From: Candidatus Peribacteria bacterium RIFOXYB1_FULL_54_35
GTDB lineage: Bacteria; Patescibacteriota; Gracilibacteria; Peribacterales; Peribacteraceae
Direction of reading: 5' to 3'
Length of the DNA stretch: 64,000 nucleotides
Assembly: GCA_001787755.1 (NCBI GenBank)
Contig: MFYJ01000007.1
Span: 210,585 to 274,584, forward strand
Shown: piece by piece, positions 22,501 to 27,558 of the stretch
Position numbering within the stretch: the stretch's first letter is position 1
Layout of the letters: each line of letters starts with the position of its first letter
The notes under the pieces: generated by a model
The model's database searches: none
Seen by the model: the letters and a program-made list of their open reading frames with translations, nothing else
What the model was told of the DNA's origin: nothing
Program-made: the position numbers and the translations under genes

Positions 22501-24521
22501 TCACTGTCGTTATCCAGTCCGTCCTGGCACTGTGCCTTCGGGTTCGTCTCGTCGTTATCGGAACTGGAACTGCAACTAAAGTCTCCTCCGGAGAAGTCCG
22601 TGGCGCCGTCGCCGTCATTATCCAGCCCGTCGCTGCACTGCGGGTCAAAGCCGTCCTCGTCGTTATCCTGCTTAGAGCTGCATCCCGGATCATTCGGGAA
22701 GTCTATGATCCCGTTCCCGTCATTATCCAACCCGTCCTGACATTCGGACTTCGGATTTGTCTCATCAGTATCTGTGGCTGAACTGCAACTAAAGTCTCCT
22801 CCGGAGAAATCCATCGCGCCGTCCCCGTCGTTATCCAGCCCGTCGCTGCACTGCGGGGCGGGTGTGACCTGGATGGATTTGGTGCACGTTTCGCCGAACC
22901 ACTCTGTGCCGTCCTGCACCATTTTCCAGTCGAAGCTGTAGGTGCCGGGTGTGCTCGGAGCGGTGGCGGGGTACGTGGACACGGTGGACTGCCCCGGGGC
23001 AACCGTCGAAGGGGAGATTGCCGCTCTGTTATTGGCTCCCCATCTGGTGTTGTCCTGCGGGTTTTGGGTACCGATCCTGTAGAGGCTGCTGCTTGTCCAT
23101 GTGCTGGTGCCGGTGTTGCGCATGGTGATGGTTCCATTGAATGTGCTCCCGGCGATCACCGAAGACGGAGCGGAGATGCCTACGCAGTCCGCATCGTTCA
23201 CCGGCGCGTTGTATTCGTCGTTGTCCTGCTTAGAGCTGCATCCCGGATCATTCGGGAAGTCCGTGAGGCCATCTCCGTCGTTATCCAGTCCGTCCTGGCA
23301 GAGTGCTTTCGGGTTCGTCTCGTCGTTATCGGAACCGGAACTGCAGCTAAAGTCTCCTCCGGAGAAATCTGTCGCTCCGTCTCCATCGTTATCGAGCCCA
23401 TCACTGCACTGTGCGTCGTACCCGTCTTCATCGTTGTCCTGCTTGGTACTGCATCCCGGATCATTCGGGAAGTCGATGAGCCCGTTCCCGTCGTTATCCA
23501 TCCCGTCGCCGCACTCTGCCTTCGGGTTCGTCTCGTCGTTATCTGTGCTTGAGCTGCAGCTGAAATCATTGGGGTAATCCGTGGCGCCGTCGCCGTCGTT
23601 GTCCACTCCGTCGCCGCACTGCTGGTCGAAGCCGTCTTCGTCATTGTCCTGCTTTGAGCTGCACCCCGGATCATTCGGGTAGTCCGTGAGCCCGTTGCTG
23701 TCATTATCCAACCCATCCTGGCACTCGGACTTCGGATTTGTCTCGTCGTCGTCGGTGCCTGAGCTGCAGCTGTAATCATTCAAGTCTGTCGCACCATCTC
23801 CGTCGTTATCCAGACCGTCGTTGCACTGTGCCACTCTCTCAGTGTTGTCATTTGGGTCCGTACAATCGGGATCGTGCGCCCTCTCGTTGTCATCGCGGGA
23901 AGTGGCGCATCCACTATCATTTGAGTCTATGCTTCCGTCCCCGTCGTTATCCACGCCGTCGCTGCAGGCGGGGAGCCGGTGGCGGCAGGTGAGGGAAGCG
24001 AGCCACGTGGTGCCGCAGGCGCAGGTGATCTGGATGTTGTTCATGGAGGAATTCCATTTCCCCATGGTGTTGTCGCCGCAGGAAGTGAAGTTGCACCGGC
24101 CTCCCGCTCCCGGTCCGAATTCGTAACAATCTCTCAGTTCCACGGTGGAAAAACCTGCCCACTCACAGACTTTTGCCGCGGTGGTACTGTCGTTGTTCAC
24201 CATTCCCTGGCCATGCCAATCCGTGGAGATCTGGGTGTATCCCCGCTGTGCCGCTATGCCGTTTACGAAAGAGCGGATGCCCGCCGTGTCTCCTGTCCAG
24301 GACCGCGTTTCGCCGTTGTATGCATCGAGCTCGATAAGAGCATCTACTTTCCCGTCTCCGTCATTGTCGATGTTGTCACTGCACTCCGTGCCGGATGCCT
24401 CCGCTTTCGGAACCGAGAGAAGTGGCTCCGGTATGGCAAGCGCGCTGATCCACTCGCAGTGAATCGCAATGATCCCCAGAAGACACAGCGATGCGAGTGC
24501 ACGTTTTTTCCCCGTGACCAT
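7575..24521 (-). CDS. Giant cell-surface protein: DNDGDG repeats, FW-like domain, ~34 DUF11 and 4 Cna-B-like domains
   Basis: This is a single uninterrupted 5648-codon ORF. An N-terminal signal (basic, then ALASLCLLGIIAIHC) is followed by C-x-DGxDNDGDGxxD-type repeats up to about residue 440 and again at about 560-690 and 820-950. These are Ca-binding, thrombospondin-3-like, with paired Cys. An NBR1 FW-like domain sits at about 440-555. From about 690 there are roughly 34 DUF11 domains of about 110 residues each (ADLSITKTGP..RG..V.YT....N.GPDTA.NV...DP.P). Four Cna-B/SdrD-like domains begin GCIDVxKE (about 2210, 2427, 4557, 4777). The C-terminus has LPQTG near residue 5587, a 35-residue linker, a TM segment (FILWTSIISIGILGGSFAG) and RRMFF. 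Likely an extended stalk or adhesin contacting other cells; that role is inference. Confidence 0.94.
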   Translation of the reverse strand: MVTGKKRALASLCLLGIIAIHCEWISALAIPEPLLSVPKAEASGTECSDNIDNDGDGKVDALIELDAYNGETRSWTGDTAGIRSFVNGIAAQRGYTQISTDWHGQGMVNNDSTTAAKVCEWAGFSTVELRDCYEFGPGAGGRCNFTSCGDNTMGKWNSSMNNIQITCACGTTWLASLTCRHRLPACSDGVDNDGDGSIDSNDSGCATSRDDNERAHDPDCTDPNDNTERVAQCNDGLDNDGDGATDLNDYSCSSGTDDDETNPKSECQDGLDNDSNGLTDYPNDPGCSSKQDNDEDGFDQQCGDGVDNDGDGATDYPNDFSCSSSTDNDETNPKAECGDGMDNDGNGLIDFPNDPGCSTKQDNDEDGYDAQCSDGLDNDGDGATDFSGGDFSCSSGSDNDETNPKALCQDGLDNDGDGLTDFPNDPGCSSKQDNDEYNAPVNDADCVGISAPSSVIAGSTFNGTITMRNTGTSTWTSSSLYRIGTQNPQDNTRWGANNRAAISPSTVAPGQSTVSTYPATAPSTPGTYSFDWKMVQDGTEWFGETCTKSIQVTPAPQCSDGLDNDGDGAMDFSGGDFSCSSATDTDETNPKSECQDGLDNDGNGIIDFPNDPGCSSKQDNDEDGFDPQCSDGLDNDGDGATDFSGGDFSCSSSSDNDETNPKAQCQDGLDNDSDGLIDFPNDPGCSSKQDNVESPQNVATLTVSKSGPATAIPGDTLIYSVVVQNTSSIPASQVEVVDPAHGTNGQTVFQPSQSSSQCVGQGGAICYLPSLGPNQTVTLTLAFRTQNINCGEAINNIAIAGAQYVPEVTSNIVTTRMECDQCSDGEDNDGDGATDYPDDFSCSSDTDDDETNPKSECQDGLDNDGNGLIDFPNDPGCSSKQDNDEDGFDPQCNDGLDNDGDGATDFSGGDFSCSSATDNDETNPKAQCQDGLDNDGNGLIDFPNDPGCSSQQDNVEQGGILQADLSITKSGPVSVMRGSTVIYTITATNNGPHTAQNVTIGDNVPSGLQFNAAQSDSNCALVANTVRCNNITLSSGQSETVNIAFTVPTTVACNSTIQNVASVSASTTDTNPANNQSQTVSTTVNCPPPQADLRIAKTGPSTVVRGNTVSYTLTATNDGPDTATNVAVQDPIPSSLTFNQSASSSSCVQNGTNIICNNFSLTSSQSRTFTVVFNVPSTYTCNGTIQNSASVASSTTDPNSGNNQSQTVSTSVTCPPPQADLRIAKTGPSTVVRGNTVSYTLTATNGGPDTATNVTVQDPIPSGLTFNPSASSTSCVQNGSNVLCNNLTLVNGQSQNFTVAFSVPSTYTCNGTIQNSASVASSTTDPNSGNNQSQTVSTSVTCPPPQADLRVAKTGPSTVVRGGTVSYTLTATNDGPDTATNVAVQDPIPSGLVFNQGASSSSCVQNGGNILCNNLTLVNGQSQNFTVAFDVPATYTCNGTIQNSASVSASATDPNPANNQSQTVSTTVQCPVYNADLTIIKDGPLTVGRNQTVSYTIIAVNNGPQTAQSVVVTDPIPTGLTFNASASSPECAQVGASIRCSGFNLTSGQSKNLTVAFIVPVTAACDSMILNTASITSSTTDPNTGNNQSANINTRVDCTLGEWITLDSVHIDGCNVTIDYEKNFTTCAHMRMADPPGSMLNTTNSLCANQGPVTVSINQFTQDLVPGLDVYLCHGNNCSNVQSNVVTVTGGGTCQTGADVSVSKTGPSTVARGNTVSYTLTALNSGPDTATNVIVQDPIPAGLTFNQGASSSSCVQNGTNILCNNFTLVSGQSQNFTVAFNVPSTAVCNSVIQNTSSVSAATTDPNPANNQSQTISTTVQCPAAQADVTVSKTGPSTVTRGNTVSYTLTALNNGPDTATNVAVQDPIPAGLTFNQSASSAGCVQNGTNILCNNLTLVNGQSQNFTVAFNVPSTAVCNSVIQNTASVSTSATDPNPANNQSQTVSTTVQCQADQADLQLAKTGPATVNPGQTAVYTLTLTNAGPAAAATVSVTDALPSYMSFNAAQSDSRCTVPNPLTPNIVACTLASLPAGSTESFSITVDIAQAATCNMPLVNSASATSATQDPNSSNNTNRSVSSTVQCPVAQADVTVSKTGPSTVTRGNAVSYTLTALNNGPDTATNVVVEDPIPSGLTFNQSASSAGCVQNGANILCNNLTLTNGQSQNFTVTFNVPTTYTCNGMIQNTASVSTSATDPNPGNNQSQTVSTTVQCPTSGCIDVTKEAYDENGQLLSPVPQEFTMLLDGGVDGLMTDSGGHGRFTNVPVGSHNVSEIIPAGWLLFSKNPPSGNVSVQAGSTCASVTFKNREQPVLPFLTIEKTDNRTTVSKGETLVYTITVHNSSNVDALDVAVGDLLPYQTTYVSSSNGGVYQDPLIIWNNLTIPAGGQLQLTLTVQVKSTVQPGDNIVNMVQIHHGQTAIDQTTVVDSPVFGCIDIVKEAYDASNQPIPSVPQFTFELDGGVQTTVNNSLGLARFQNVAIGSHTVSEIVPSSWILFSITPANGIVSVGSGPTCSTVLFKDKQRIQGADVSVTKSGPLTVTRGTTVSYTLRATNDGPDSAMNVLVEDPIPAGLTFNAGASSADCLQSGNSVLCDNLTLSNGQSHNFTVAFNVPATYTCNGTIQNAASVSSSTTDPYLVNNQSQTISTTVLCPVEEADLSLTKTGPSTVVRGNTVSYTLTALNNGPDTATSVVVEDPVPAGLTFDPNSSTAGCVLSSNIVRCDNLTLTDSQSRSFVLVFNVPATYTCNGVVQNDASISSSVTDPNLSNNQSQTISTTVQCPVEEADLSVTKTGPSTVARGNIISYTLTALNNGPDTATNVVVTDSVPAGLTFNSNASSTSCILNGGNVLCNNFTLTDGQSRNFTVAFNVPTTYTCNGVVQNIASVSAATTDPNPGNNQSQTVSTTVQCPVAQADVTVSKNGPGTVVRGNTVSYTLTALNNGPDTATNVVVEDPIPSGLTFNQSASSAGCVQNGANILCNNLTLTSGQSQNFTVAFNVPATYTCNGMIQNAASISTSATDPNPANNQSQTISTTVQCTLPQADLQLEKTGPSTANPGGTDVYTLTLTNAGPDAAANIEVTDVLPAFMSFNAAQSDNRCAAVPATPSIVECTLSSLAAGDTESFSITVNISQTATCNMPLVNSASAVSSTEDPNDANNTHQSVSTTVQCQVAQADVSVTKSGASTTPRGASISYTLRATNNGPDTATNVVVEDPVPAGLTFNPGASSAGCVLNGNNVLCNNLTLTSGQSQNFTVTFDIPSSFTCGGVIENEATVSTSATDPNPANNISQTVSTTVDCSHEYTDVGIEKIGPSTVLQGGTISYSVTVTNNGPATAQGVTINDPVPAGLTFNPTASDPSCVQNGVNILCNNIALSNGQQRTVTVAFNVPQGAQCGTVFTNRATVSTSTTDPNSANNTSAQVQTAVDCPVLEADLDIVKTGRTQIPRDETLIYMVQVLNRGPDTAQDVIVTDAIPAGLTFNAGQSDSTCAQVGTDIVCTGPALPASLQWSVNIAFDINQSVQCAAIIENQATVASTTQDPVSSNNTSAVVGTVVECPGGEMSISKTGPSTVLRGEKVTYNITVTNNSATTQILNSLVFDQTPAHSTFVPADSTPGCYVPQNFPDVFCPAENIPVGDTRDIVLTFEVGDTAPCDSFISNIADAWADNASTTWSNEVLTQVICSATDTDIGISKTGPATVTRGNLLTYVLTVTNSGPGDATGVEIADPIPAGLTFNAGGSSAGCQVNGAEVVCSGINLVSGDSVDLTLAFSTSSAISCGSSVHNQARVQSTPQGDPNPQNNLSQIVSTTVNCPAQTADLSITKTGPQTAMRGSTVTYTVTATNAGPDTATNVVIADTIPSIPHETLAVMVPLVFNPAQSDPACVVNGPNVLCDNFTLDAGDDRTVLISFTIPDTGECSSIINNQATVSASSTDPNPLDNASQQVQTTVECPVTDADLTISKTGQPIVEPGHRVSFDLTATNLGPSTATNVTMADPIPTVLNSLGQPVPLTFDPAASDPGCVVNGGNILCNNFSLTSGQSKTMTVSFTVPAEARCDASISNQATVSGSSTDPNPANNTSNTVTARVYCPVLEADLGIVKMGRDRIPRGETLLYTLQVFNYGPESAADVTYTDPIPTGLTFNAGQSDSSCQQVGNNIVCTKLALSDGMQQSVTIAFDIGSSVACGSFITNTATVSSTTQDPNAANNASLSVQTFVECPADQVLIEKTGSSSVVRGEKITYDITVTNSGSFTVLNASIFDTVPPNLTYIPAESSQDCSYVGTANPPVVFCSPANLTQGQQRQVTLVFQVEQTASCGGVISNIADVWSDNADPNWSNEVLTHIQCPAVTFTIEKTDNLTTVAPGETITYQVSVTNTSAVDATNVEVIDTLPSNVTYVAASDSGTFDGTRVTWDNLSIGAGDTKVLSLTVSVNSGAQEGTLITNTASVVNGPTALDQTTVVGELTFAISKSDGRTGANAGETLIYTITVENTSSTDANSVTVRDTLPANVTYVSSDNGGTHSSGVAQWTGLSIPAGQTLTLHLTVTINAAAPGGTTLTNTVQIVGGPSATDTTIVNGGSQYGCIDVVKEVFNVDGSPMTPVPQEFTFLLDGGVDSFMTDGSGHGRFTNVPVASHNVAEIIPFGWLLFEKSPANGYVQVQPGPNCSTITFKNRKQPDPPFLTIEKTDNRTTVSPGETLVYTVTVRNSSNVDAIDVSVGDLLPMQTTYISSSDGGVYQDPLIIWYGLTVPAGGEKELTLTVQVKPNAQNGEQIVNMAQIHHGLTAIDYTTVTIIEHIGCIDIVKETFDTNSQPITPVAQFTFKLDGGTQTTANNSLGRAQFLNVPTGTHTVSEIVPPSWQLLSVTPPNGLITVSESTTCSTVLFKNKQQLNGIDFVMSKTDNRTTVTTGETLTYTITVENTSAKNATGVTVLDTLPANTTFVSASNGGTHSSGTVTWNNLTVNANSTITLTITATVNTGTAEGTVLTNNASIPNKTSAVDTTTVSSQQPTFTISKTDNLTTATPGQTLTYTITINNTSAFAASNVTVTDTLPSQVTYVSSSDSGTVNGQVVTWTGVSIAAGGQKQLTIQGTVNSGTANGTVLTNTAQIQNGPSAVDTTTVSSTQPTLTISKTDNRTTVTPGESLTYIITVQNTSTTTATNVSVGDQLPGNTTFVSASNGGTLNGQVVTWNNLTVNASSSLTLTLQATVNSSTPNGTVLTNVTQIAGGMSATDTTTVQGGTPDPNNVTIDLTDDRDPVDAGESFCYTVRVTNLNSSQLTNQTVTQTLDGDTEYQSSSQGGSHSSNIITWNSITLPANGTVTMNSCVSVDDDTDKDILSSQAFISSKSDTETTRVGDFVDGDTDCEVQSISDSPDPVAPGEEISYSIRVRNGRSGSTSTNGTSTLFDIVAFLDNDVEFLSASDGGDDDNGREVEWQDIRLRRGESDSVSLTVRVKDTARDERVRIRVQCEDDEEYENTRLEGEGEPSDGKIQASIDKRASRQEAKPGDTVTYTVTLRNLTNREAKNVTIEDRFNAGSISIQDAGGGKVVGNGIDWTLPTLGANDTRIFTYHVRIGPDMRHGQIISNSVIAKSSDFDRSPTDMEEVRILTELPQTGMSGFGDSFESTTQNLRPTKVILNTTDTSAAMQFILWTSIISIGILGGSFAGRRMFF

Positions 24522-24552
24522 GAAAAGGGGTGGACAGGAATAAAAGGGCGTA

Positions 24553-24580
24553 ATAATAGATATTTAATGACGAATGTCAA
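24553..24580 (-). promoter_or_regulatory. Sigma-70-type promoter of the giant gene
   Basis: On the minus strand there is TTGACA (24575-24580), a 16-bp spacer and TATTAT (24553-24558), with a leader of about 25 nt before the ATG. The leader shows no obvious Shine-Dalgarno sequence. The surrounding 24522-24756 stretch is AT-rich and otherwise holds only a weak AAAGGGGG/CCCCTTT hairpin near 24645-24685. Confidence 0.72.
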
Positions 24581-24756
24581 GTTTTCCTCTTAAATATACT
24601 TTCAAAAGGTCGGGGATTTTTTTGCAGGGTGATTTCGGCTGGAAAAGGGGAAAAAAGAGGACACTTTTTACCCCCTTTCTCAGCTAAATTTCGCTGTAAA
24701 TGCTCTTTCTATGCAAAAATAGTGGATTCTACATTTTCCTGAAGCTGCATGGTCGG

Positions 24757-24987
24757 CTAATACACCCAGAATCCAATCTTACGAAGGAAAAATCCAACAA
24801 ACCAATAGGCAAAGGCTTGCGTGATATAGAACCAAATTTCGGTAAACATTTTAGTTCCCCAAATCTGATAAGGAACGTATGTAACTAGAAGAAATACGAT
24901 CGAATGCAAGGTGCTTCCTACAAATCTATTTGTAGACGGCGAAAAGCCATTTTTGGAAATATAATTCGATCGTCTGCGTCGAGACAT
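24757..24987 (-). CDS. Small two-TM membrane protein, hypothetical
   Basis: The protein has 76 residues, starting at the internal Met (MSRRRRSNYISKNG), because a basic N-terminus before a membrane segment is more plausible than the longer form. Two hydrophobic segments are visible (STLHSIVFLLVTYVPYQIWG and IWFYITQAFAYWFVGFFL). The gene is AT-rich like its surroundings. No family is recognised and a chance ORF is possible. Confidence 0.4.
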   Translation of the reverse strand: MSRRRRSNYISKNGFSPSTNRFVGSTLHSIVFLLVTYVPYQIWGTKMFTEIWFYITQAFAYWFVGFFLRKIGFWVY

Positions 24988-25159
24988 GAAAATGATTATA
25001 CACATAATGCGGCCAGTAGATTCTCCATTGATATCCTGCCACCTTTTGAGGGAAATTCTGAGGTTCTATGCAGCTATGCTCAGCGATCTCTCGGCATATG
25101 TATGCCAAAACCGTACTACTTGCGTCAATATTAAATATATGTAATAATCCCACTATTAT

Positions 25160-26218
25160 ATGCCAAGGAACATTTTGATTGGTCTACCGACCGGCAGCGT
25201 TGAAGGAATGGCTCAGGATCTCTGTAATGAGAATGGAGCCGGCTTTTTTCAAGGAACGCTAGCGCACAATGCAGATTGTGTTGTGTCATCAAAGTTCCCT
25301 GAAGTCAGTTTTACTCTTGAAGAGAGAATAGATGCTGCACGGTATCTCGGTCTTGAGATTGATGCAGTGATCATGGGCACAGATTACCTAATAAACTATT
25401 TCCGGGACCTATTAGCTGAACTCCATGTAGTCTGCCTCTTGCCATTTGGAAAAAAAACTGTGGGGAGGGAGATGGAACATAAGTTGGCAGTTCCCCAAGA
25501 GAGTGACGTTCATACTCTTCAAGGCTTGTTCCCTGAACAGATGCATCCGACAATTGCAACAGAGTGTCCTGAACTCCTGAGGATATATTTTGCTAAAAAA
25601 GGGTATCCGGATGATGCATACAGAGTTCTGCTGAGCCATGGGCAAACGGAACGGTGTGTAAGGAGCAAGAGGAAAGGTATCCCTCCTCTCGCAGATGCGA
25701 TGGTTGATGTTTCAGAAACTGGTACAGCGATAATGGCGCGCAGACTCCGTGAGATCGGTACGGTGGCACGAGCTGTTCCTGCACTCGTTACGACTCGGCA
25801 GATCGCAGAGACGGAGAAGGATGTTTTATCGAGAATACAGGATGTTGGGATTCTTTTGCACGCTGCGATTGAACACCGTGCTAATGGCATGACATTGCTT
25901 TCGTTCAACCTTCCTTTTCGACATGTTTCAAATGCTCAATCAATCTTGGAACGATATCAGCAAAGGCCAGGGCAAAGTACCGCAAATATATTTGGCACTC
26001 ATCAATCCGATGTTGATTCTACTGATCCTGATCGAATCATGTCCATTCATGTCGAGGTTCCGGATTGTGCTGTAGCGGAATTGAAAATTGAACTCGGGAG
26101 ACAGTGTCTGGCTGACCTTACTAACGAAGATAAGCCGAGAATGGTGACACGTCAGGATTCATTTGATGCAGTTATCAATCGTCGGGGAGTAAACGAGCAT
26201 ATGAGCCAATGGGCTTGA
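25160..26218 (+). CDS. HisG-like (ATP phosphoribosyltransferase-fold) protein, orphan
   Basis: The 352 residues follow the HisG layout. A periplasmic-binding-like lobe has DAVIMGTDYLINYF. IATECPELLRIYFAKKGY corresponds to the 'VATxYPxLxxxYF' block. HGQTERCVRSKRKGIPPLAD precedes the PRPP-loop-like VDVSETGTAIMARRLREIG (canonical 'IVDxxxTGxTLxxNGL'). The last 110 residues resemble the HisG_C regulatory domain (MTLLSFNLPFRHVSNAQSIL). HisG catalyses the first step of histidine synthesis, but no other his gene is in the window, so the true substrate is uncertain. The gene is AT-rich compared with the genome, suggesting acquisition. TATTATATG at the start suggests a near-leaderless transcript. Homology is my reading of motifs, not a search result. 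Confidence 0.75.
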   Translation: MPRNILIGLPTGSVEGMAQDLCNENGAGFFQGTLAHNADCVVSSKFPEVSFTLEERIDAARYLGLEIDAVIMGTDYLINYFRDLLAELHVVCLLPFGKKTVGREMEHKLAVPQESDVHTLQGLFPEQMHPTIATECPELLRIYFAKKGYPDDAYRVLLSHGQTERCVRSKRKGIPPLADAMVDVSETGTAIMARRLREIGTVARAVPALVTTRQIAETEKDVLSRIQDVGILLHAAIEHRANGMTLLSFNLPFRHVSNAQSILERYQQRPGQSTANIFGTHQSDVDSTDPDRIMSIHVEVPDCAVAELKIELGRQCLADLTNEDKPRMVTRQDSFDAVINRRGVNEHMSQWA

Positions 26219-26235
26219 TTATCGCTTCCACAAGC

Positions 26236-26257
26236 CGTGGCTGGGGCGGAGGGATTC
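26236..26257. repeat. 22-bp direct repeat, left copy (tRNA-Gln 3'-end sequence)
   Basis: These bases (CGTGGCTGGGGCGGAGGG and four more) are identical to 27370-27391, which comprises 16 nt of the tRNA-Gln 3' end plus 6 nt beyond it. A truncated tRNA end like this is typical of an attachment site left by tRNA-targeted integration. Confidence 0.75.
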
Positions 26258-26325
26258 CCGTTCGGCTCGTCCGCCCTTCGACATGCTCAGGACGGACTCG
26301 CTCAGGGTAAACTTCTCATCCCTCC
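26251..26325. repeat. CTGAGC/GTCGAAG-family palindrome P1
   Basis: A nested inverted repeat has outer GGGAT...ATCCC and inner GTCCG...CGGAC around CCCTTCGACATGCTCAGG. The core belongs to the palindrome family also seen at 27255, 43274, 45102 and 45779. It starts within the left tRNA-end repeat. The gap 26219-26482 holds nothing else I can support. Confidence 0.65.
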
Positions 26326-26482
26326 GTCTGGAGACATGCGACTTTGGTTGGGCTGTTTGATGTCATTGTATTCTGGCTGTGTAGTCGGGTCTGGCAGCAA
26401 GTTTTAAGAGGAATTTTGAGGCTCTTTGAGAGTCCTTTCATAAGGTAGCAGAAGGCACGTGGGTCTGTGCTATCATTGCAAC

Positions 26483-26914
26483 ATGCAAAGATATTTAAGT
26501 GTATTATTTGTGGCTCTGATTGCAATGACTGGATGTACGCCCAACATTCAGAACAACGAAGAAGTAATTGAAACGGAGCCAACAATCAATGGCTTATCTG
26601 AAAATGAAAGAATGACTATCTGGGATGAATATATCCGCGCACAGGATAGGGCGCGTCTCGAAATTACTCGGAGTTTAAAAATACTTGATCCTAATGATCC
26701 GAAGTACGCAGATATGCGTAACGAATTTGACCATGATCTTTATTCAAGGCAATTCGGGGAACGGGAGACTTTAATCAAACTTAAACAAGATGAATATGAA
26801 AGAGAAGTAGCAGAGAAATTTGGTTTAACTCACGAGCAATTAACTGAAATTGGCAACGAGGGCACGAGAAAGGAGTGGCCATTCCCACCAGAGCCAGAAG
26901 GTCTATGGAATTGA
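26483..26914 (+). CDS. Lipoprotein of unknown function
   Basis: The protein has 143 residues with start MQRYLSVLFVALIAMTGC, a clear lipobox (AMTGC) after a basic/hydrophobic signal. The mature part is charged and helical (YIRAQDRARLEITRSLKIL; EREVAEKFGLTHEQL) and ends in a short Pro-rich tail. I chose the ATG at 26483 over the upstream one because the signal peptide starts there. The gene is AT-rich. With the GIY-YIG gene it is the cargo between the two tRNA-end repeats. Confidence 0.65.
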   Translation: MQRYLSVLFVALIAMTGCTPNIQNNEEVIETEPTINGLSENERMTIWDEYIRAQDRARLEITRSLKILDPNDPKYADMRNEFDHDLYSRQFGERETLIKLKQDEYEREVAEKFGLTHEQLTEIGNEGTRKEWPFPPEPEGLWN

Positions 26915-26942
26915 GGGCAAGTGGGTCGCTTTACACGCACAA

Positions 26943-27209
26943 CTACATTTTACTCTCCAGGCTACCCCGTAGCATCTGCCGCAGTGTAGTTCTGCCCTTT
27001 GTCGTCTTGAAATATTTTTCACGTCGTAGTGCATCATCTTTGGAACGGTGTCCCTCAAAGAACATGAGTTCAACAGGCAGTCGTTTTGCTGTGGAAATGT
27101 TCTCTCCCCGCTGATGCTGCTGCATCCGGCGCTTCAGATTATTGGTAGACCCTACATAGAAATCGTGATCTTTTGAACTGCGCAGAACGTAGACGTACCA
27201 GAAAGACAT
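26943..27209 (-). CDS. GIY-YIG endonuclease-domain protein (UPF0213 type)
   Basis: This 88-residue protein is a single GIY-YIG domain. WYVYVLRSSKDHDFYVGSTNNLKRRMQQH contains the paired Y-V-Y/Y-V-G motifs and the conserved Arg. The catalytic Glu region is LMFFEGHRSKDDALRREKYFK. Stand-alone proteins of this class are related to UvrC and homing nucleases, and their cellular role is unsettled. It lies between the two tRNA-end repeats and reads toward the lipoprotein gene (convergent). Confidence 0.9.
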   Translation of the reverse strand: MSFWYVYVLRSSKDHDFYVGSTNNLKRRMQQHQRGENISTAKRLPVELMFFEGHRSKDDALRREKYFKTTKGRTTLRQMLRGSLESKM

Positions 27210-27254
27210 AGGCAGCGGATTGTACGCCCCTCATTTGCCCAGCACCACTCCCGG

Positions 27255-27374
27255 GAACCACTCACTCCGTTCGGGTACCCGGTCGGGTTCTGGACACTCA
27301 CCACTCGCTATGGAATTTGTGTGTTTCCTGATGGCGCCGCCACGAACCCGAGCCCGAAGGCGAGTGGTTCGTGG
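27255..27374. repeat. CTGAGC/GTCGAAG-family palindromes P2 (pair)
   Basis: There are two related palindromes. One, at 27255-27290, has GAACC...GGTTC ends around a GTTCGGGTACCCGGTCGGG core. A second, at 27340-27374, has perfect 9-bp arms CCACGAACC/GGTTCGTGG around CGAGCCCGAAGGCGAG. They are in opposite orientation and share arm sequence, so the pair can also form one larger hairpin. The second abuts the 3' end of tRNA-Gln. Confidence 0.65.
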
Positions 27375-27391
27375 CTGGGGCGGAGGGATTC
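27370..27391. repeat. 22-bp direct repeat, right copy, within tRNA-Gln 3' end
   Basis: This is identical to 26236-26257. Here it is part of the intact tRNA gene, so this copy is the original or regenerated attachment sequence. Confidence 0.75.
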
Positions 27392-27446
27392 GAACCCCCG
27401 TATGGCGGGACCAAAACCCGCTGCCTTACCGCTTGGCTACGCCCCA
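27376..27446 (-). tRNA. tRNA-Gln (anticodon TTG)
   Basis: A 71-nt cloverleaf reads on the minus strand with acceptor stem TGGGGCG/CGCCCCA. The D arm is AGCCAAGCGGTAAGGC, the anticodon stem-loop GCGGGTTTTGGTCCCGC has TTG at the anticodon position, and the T arm is GGGGGTTCGAATCCC. The 3' CCA is not encoded beyond the final A. Confidence 0.97.
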
Positions 27447-27558
27447 ATGAAACCGCTTGCAGAACGCAAAATACAGTGAAAGAGAGCAAAAATCTACTCT
27501 CTGCGCAAAGGCTGCCGAAGAATTGACAATATCCTTAAGAATTGTATTTTATTTTTCT

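Noticed and set aside
24926-25153. 75-residue minus-strand ORF upstream of the HisG-like gene
   Set aside because: It overlaps the promoter region of the HisG-like gene and the start of the small membrane protein; AT-rich sequence gives such ORFs by chance.
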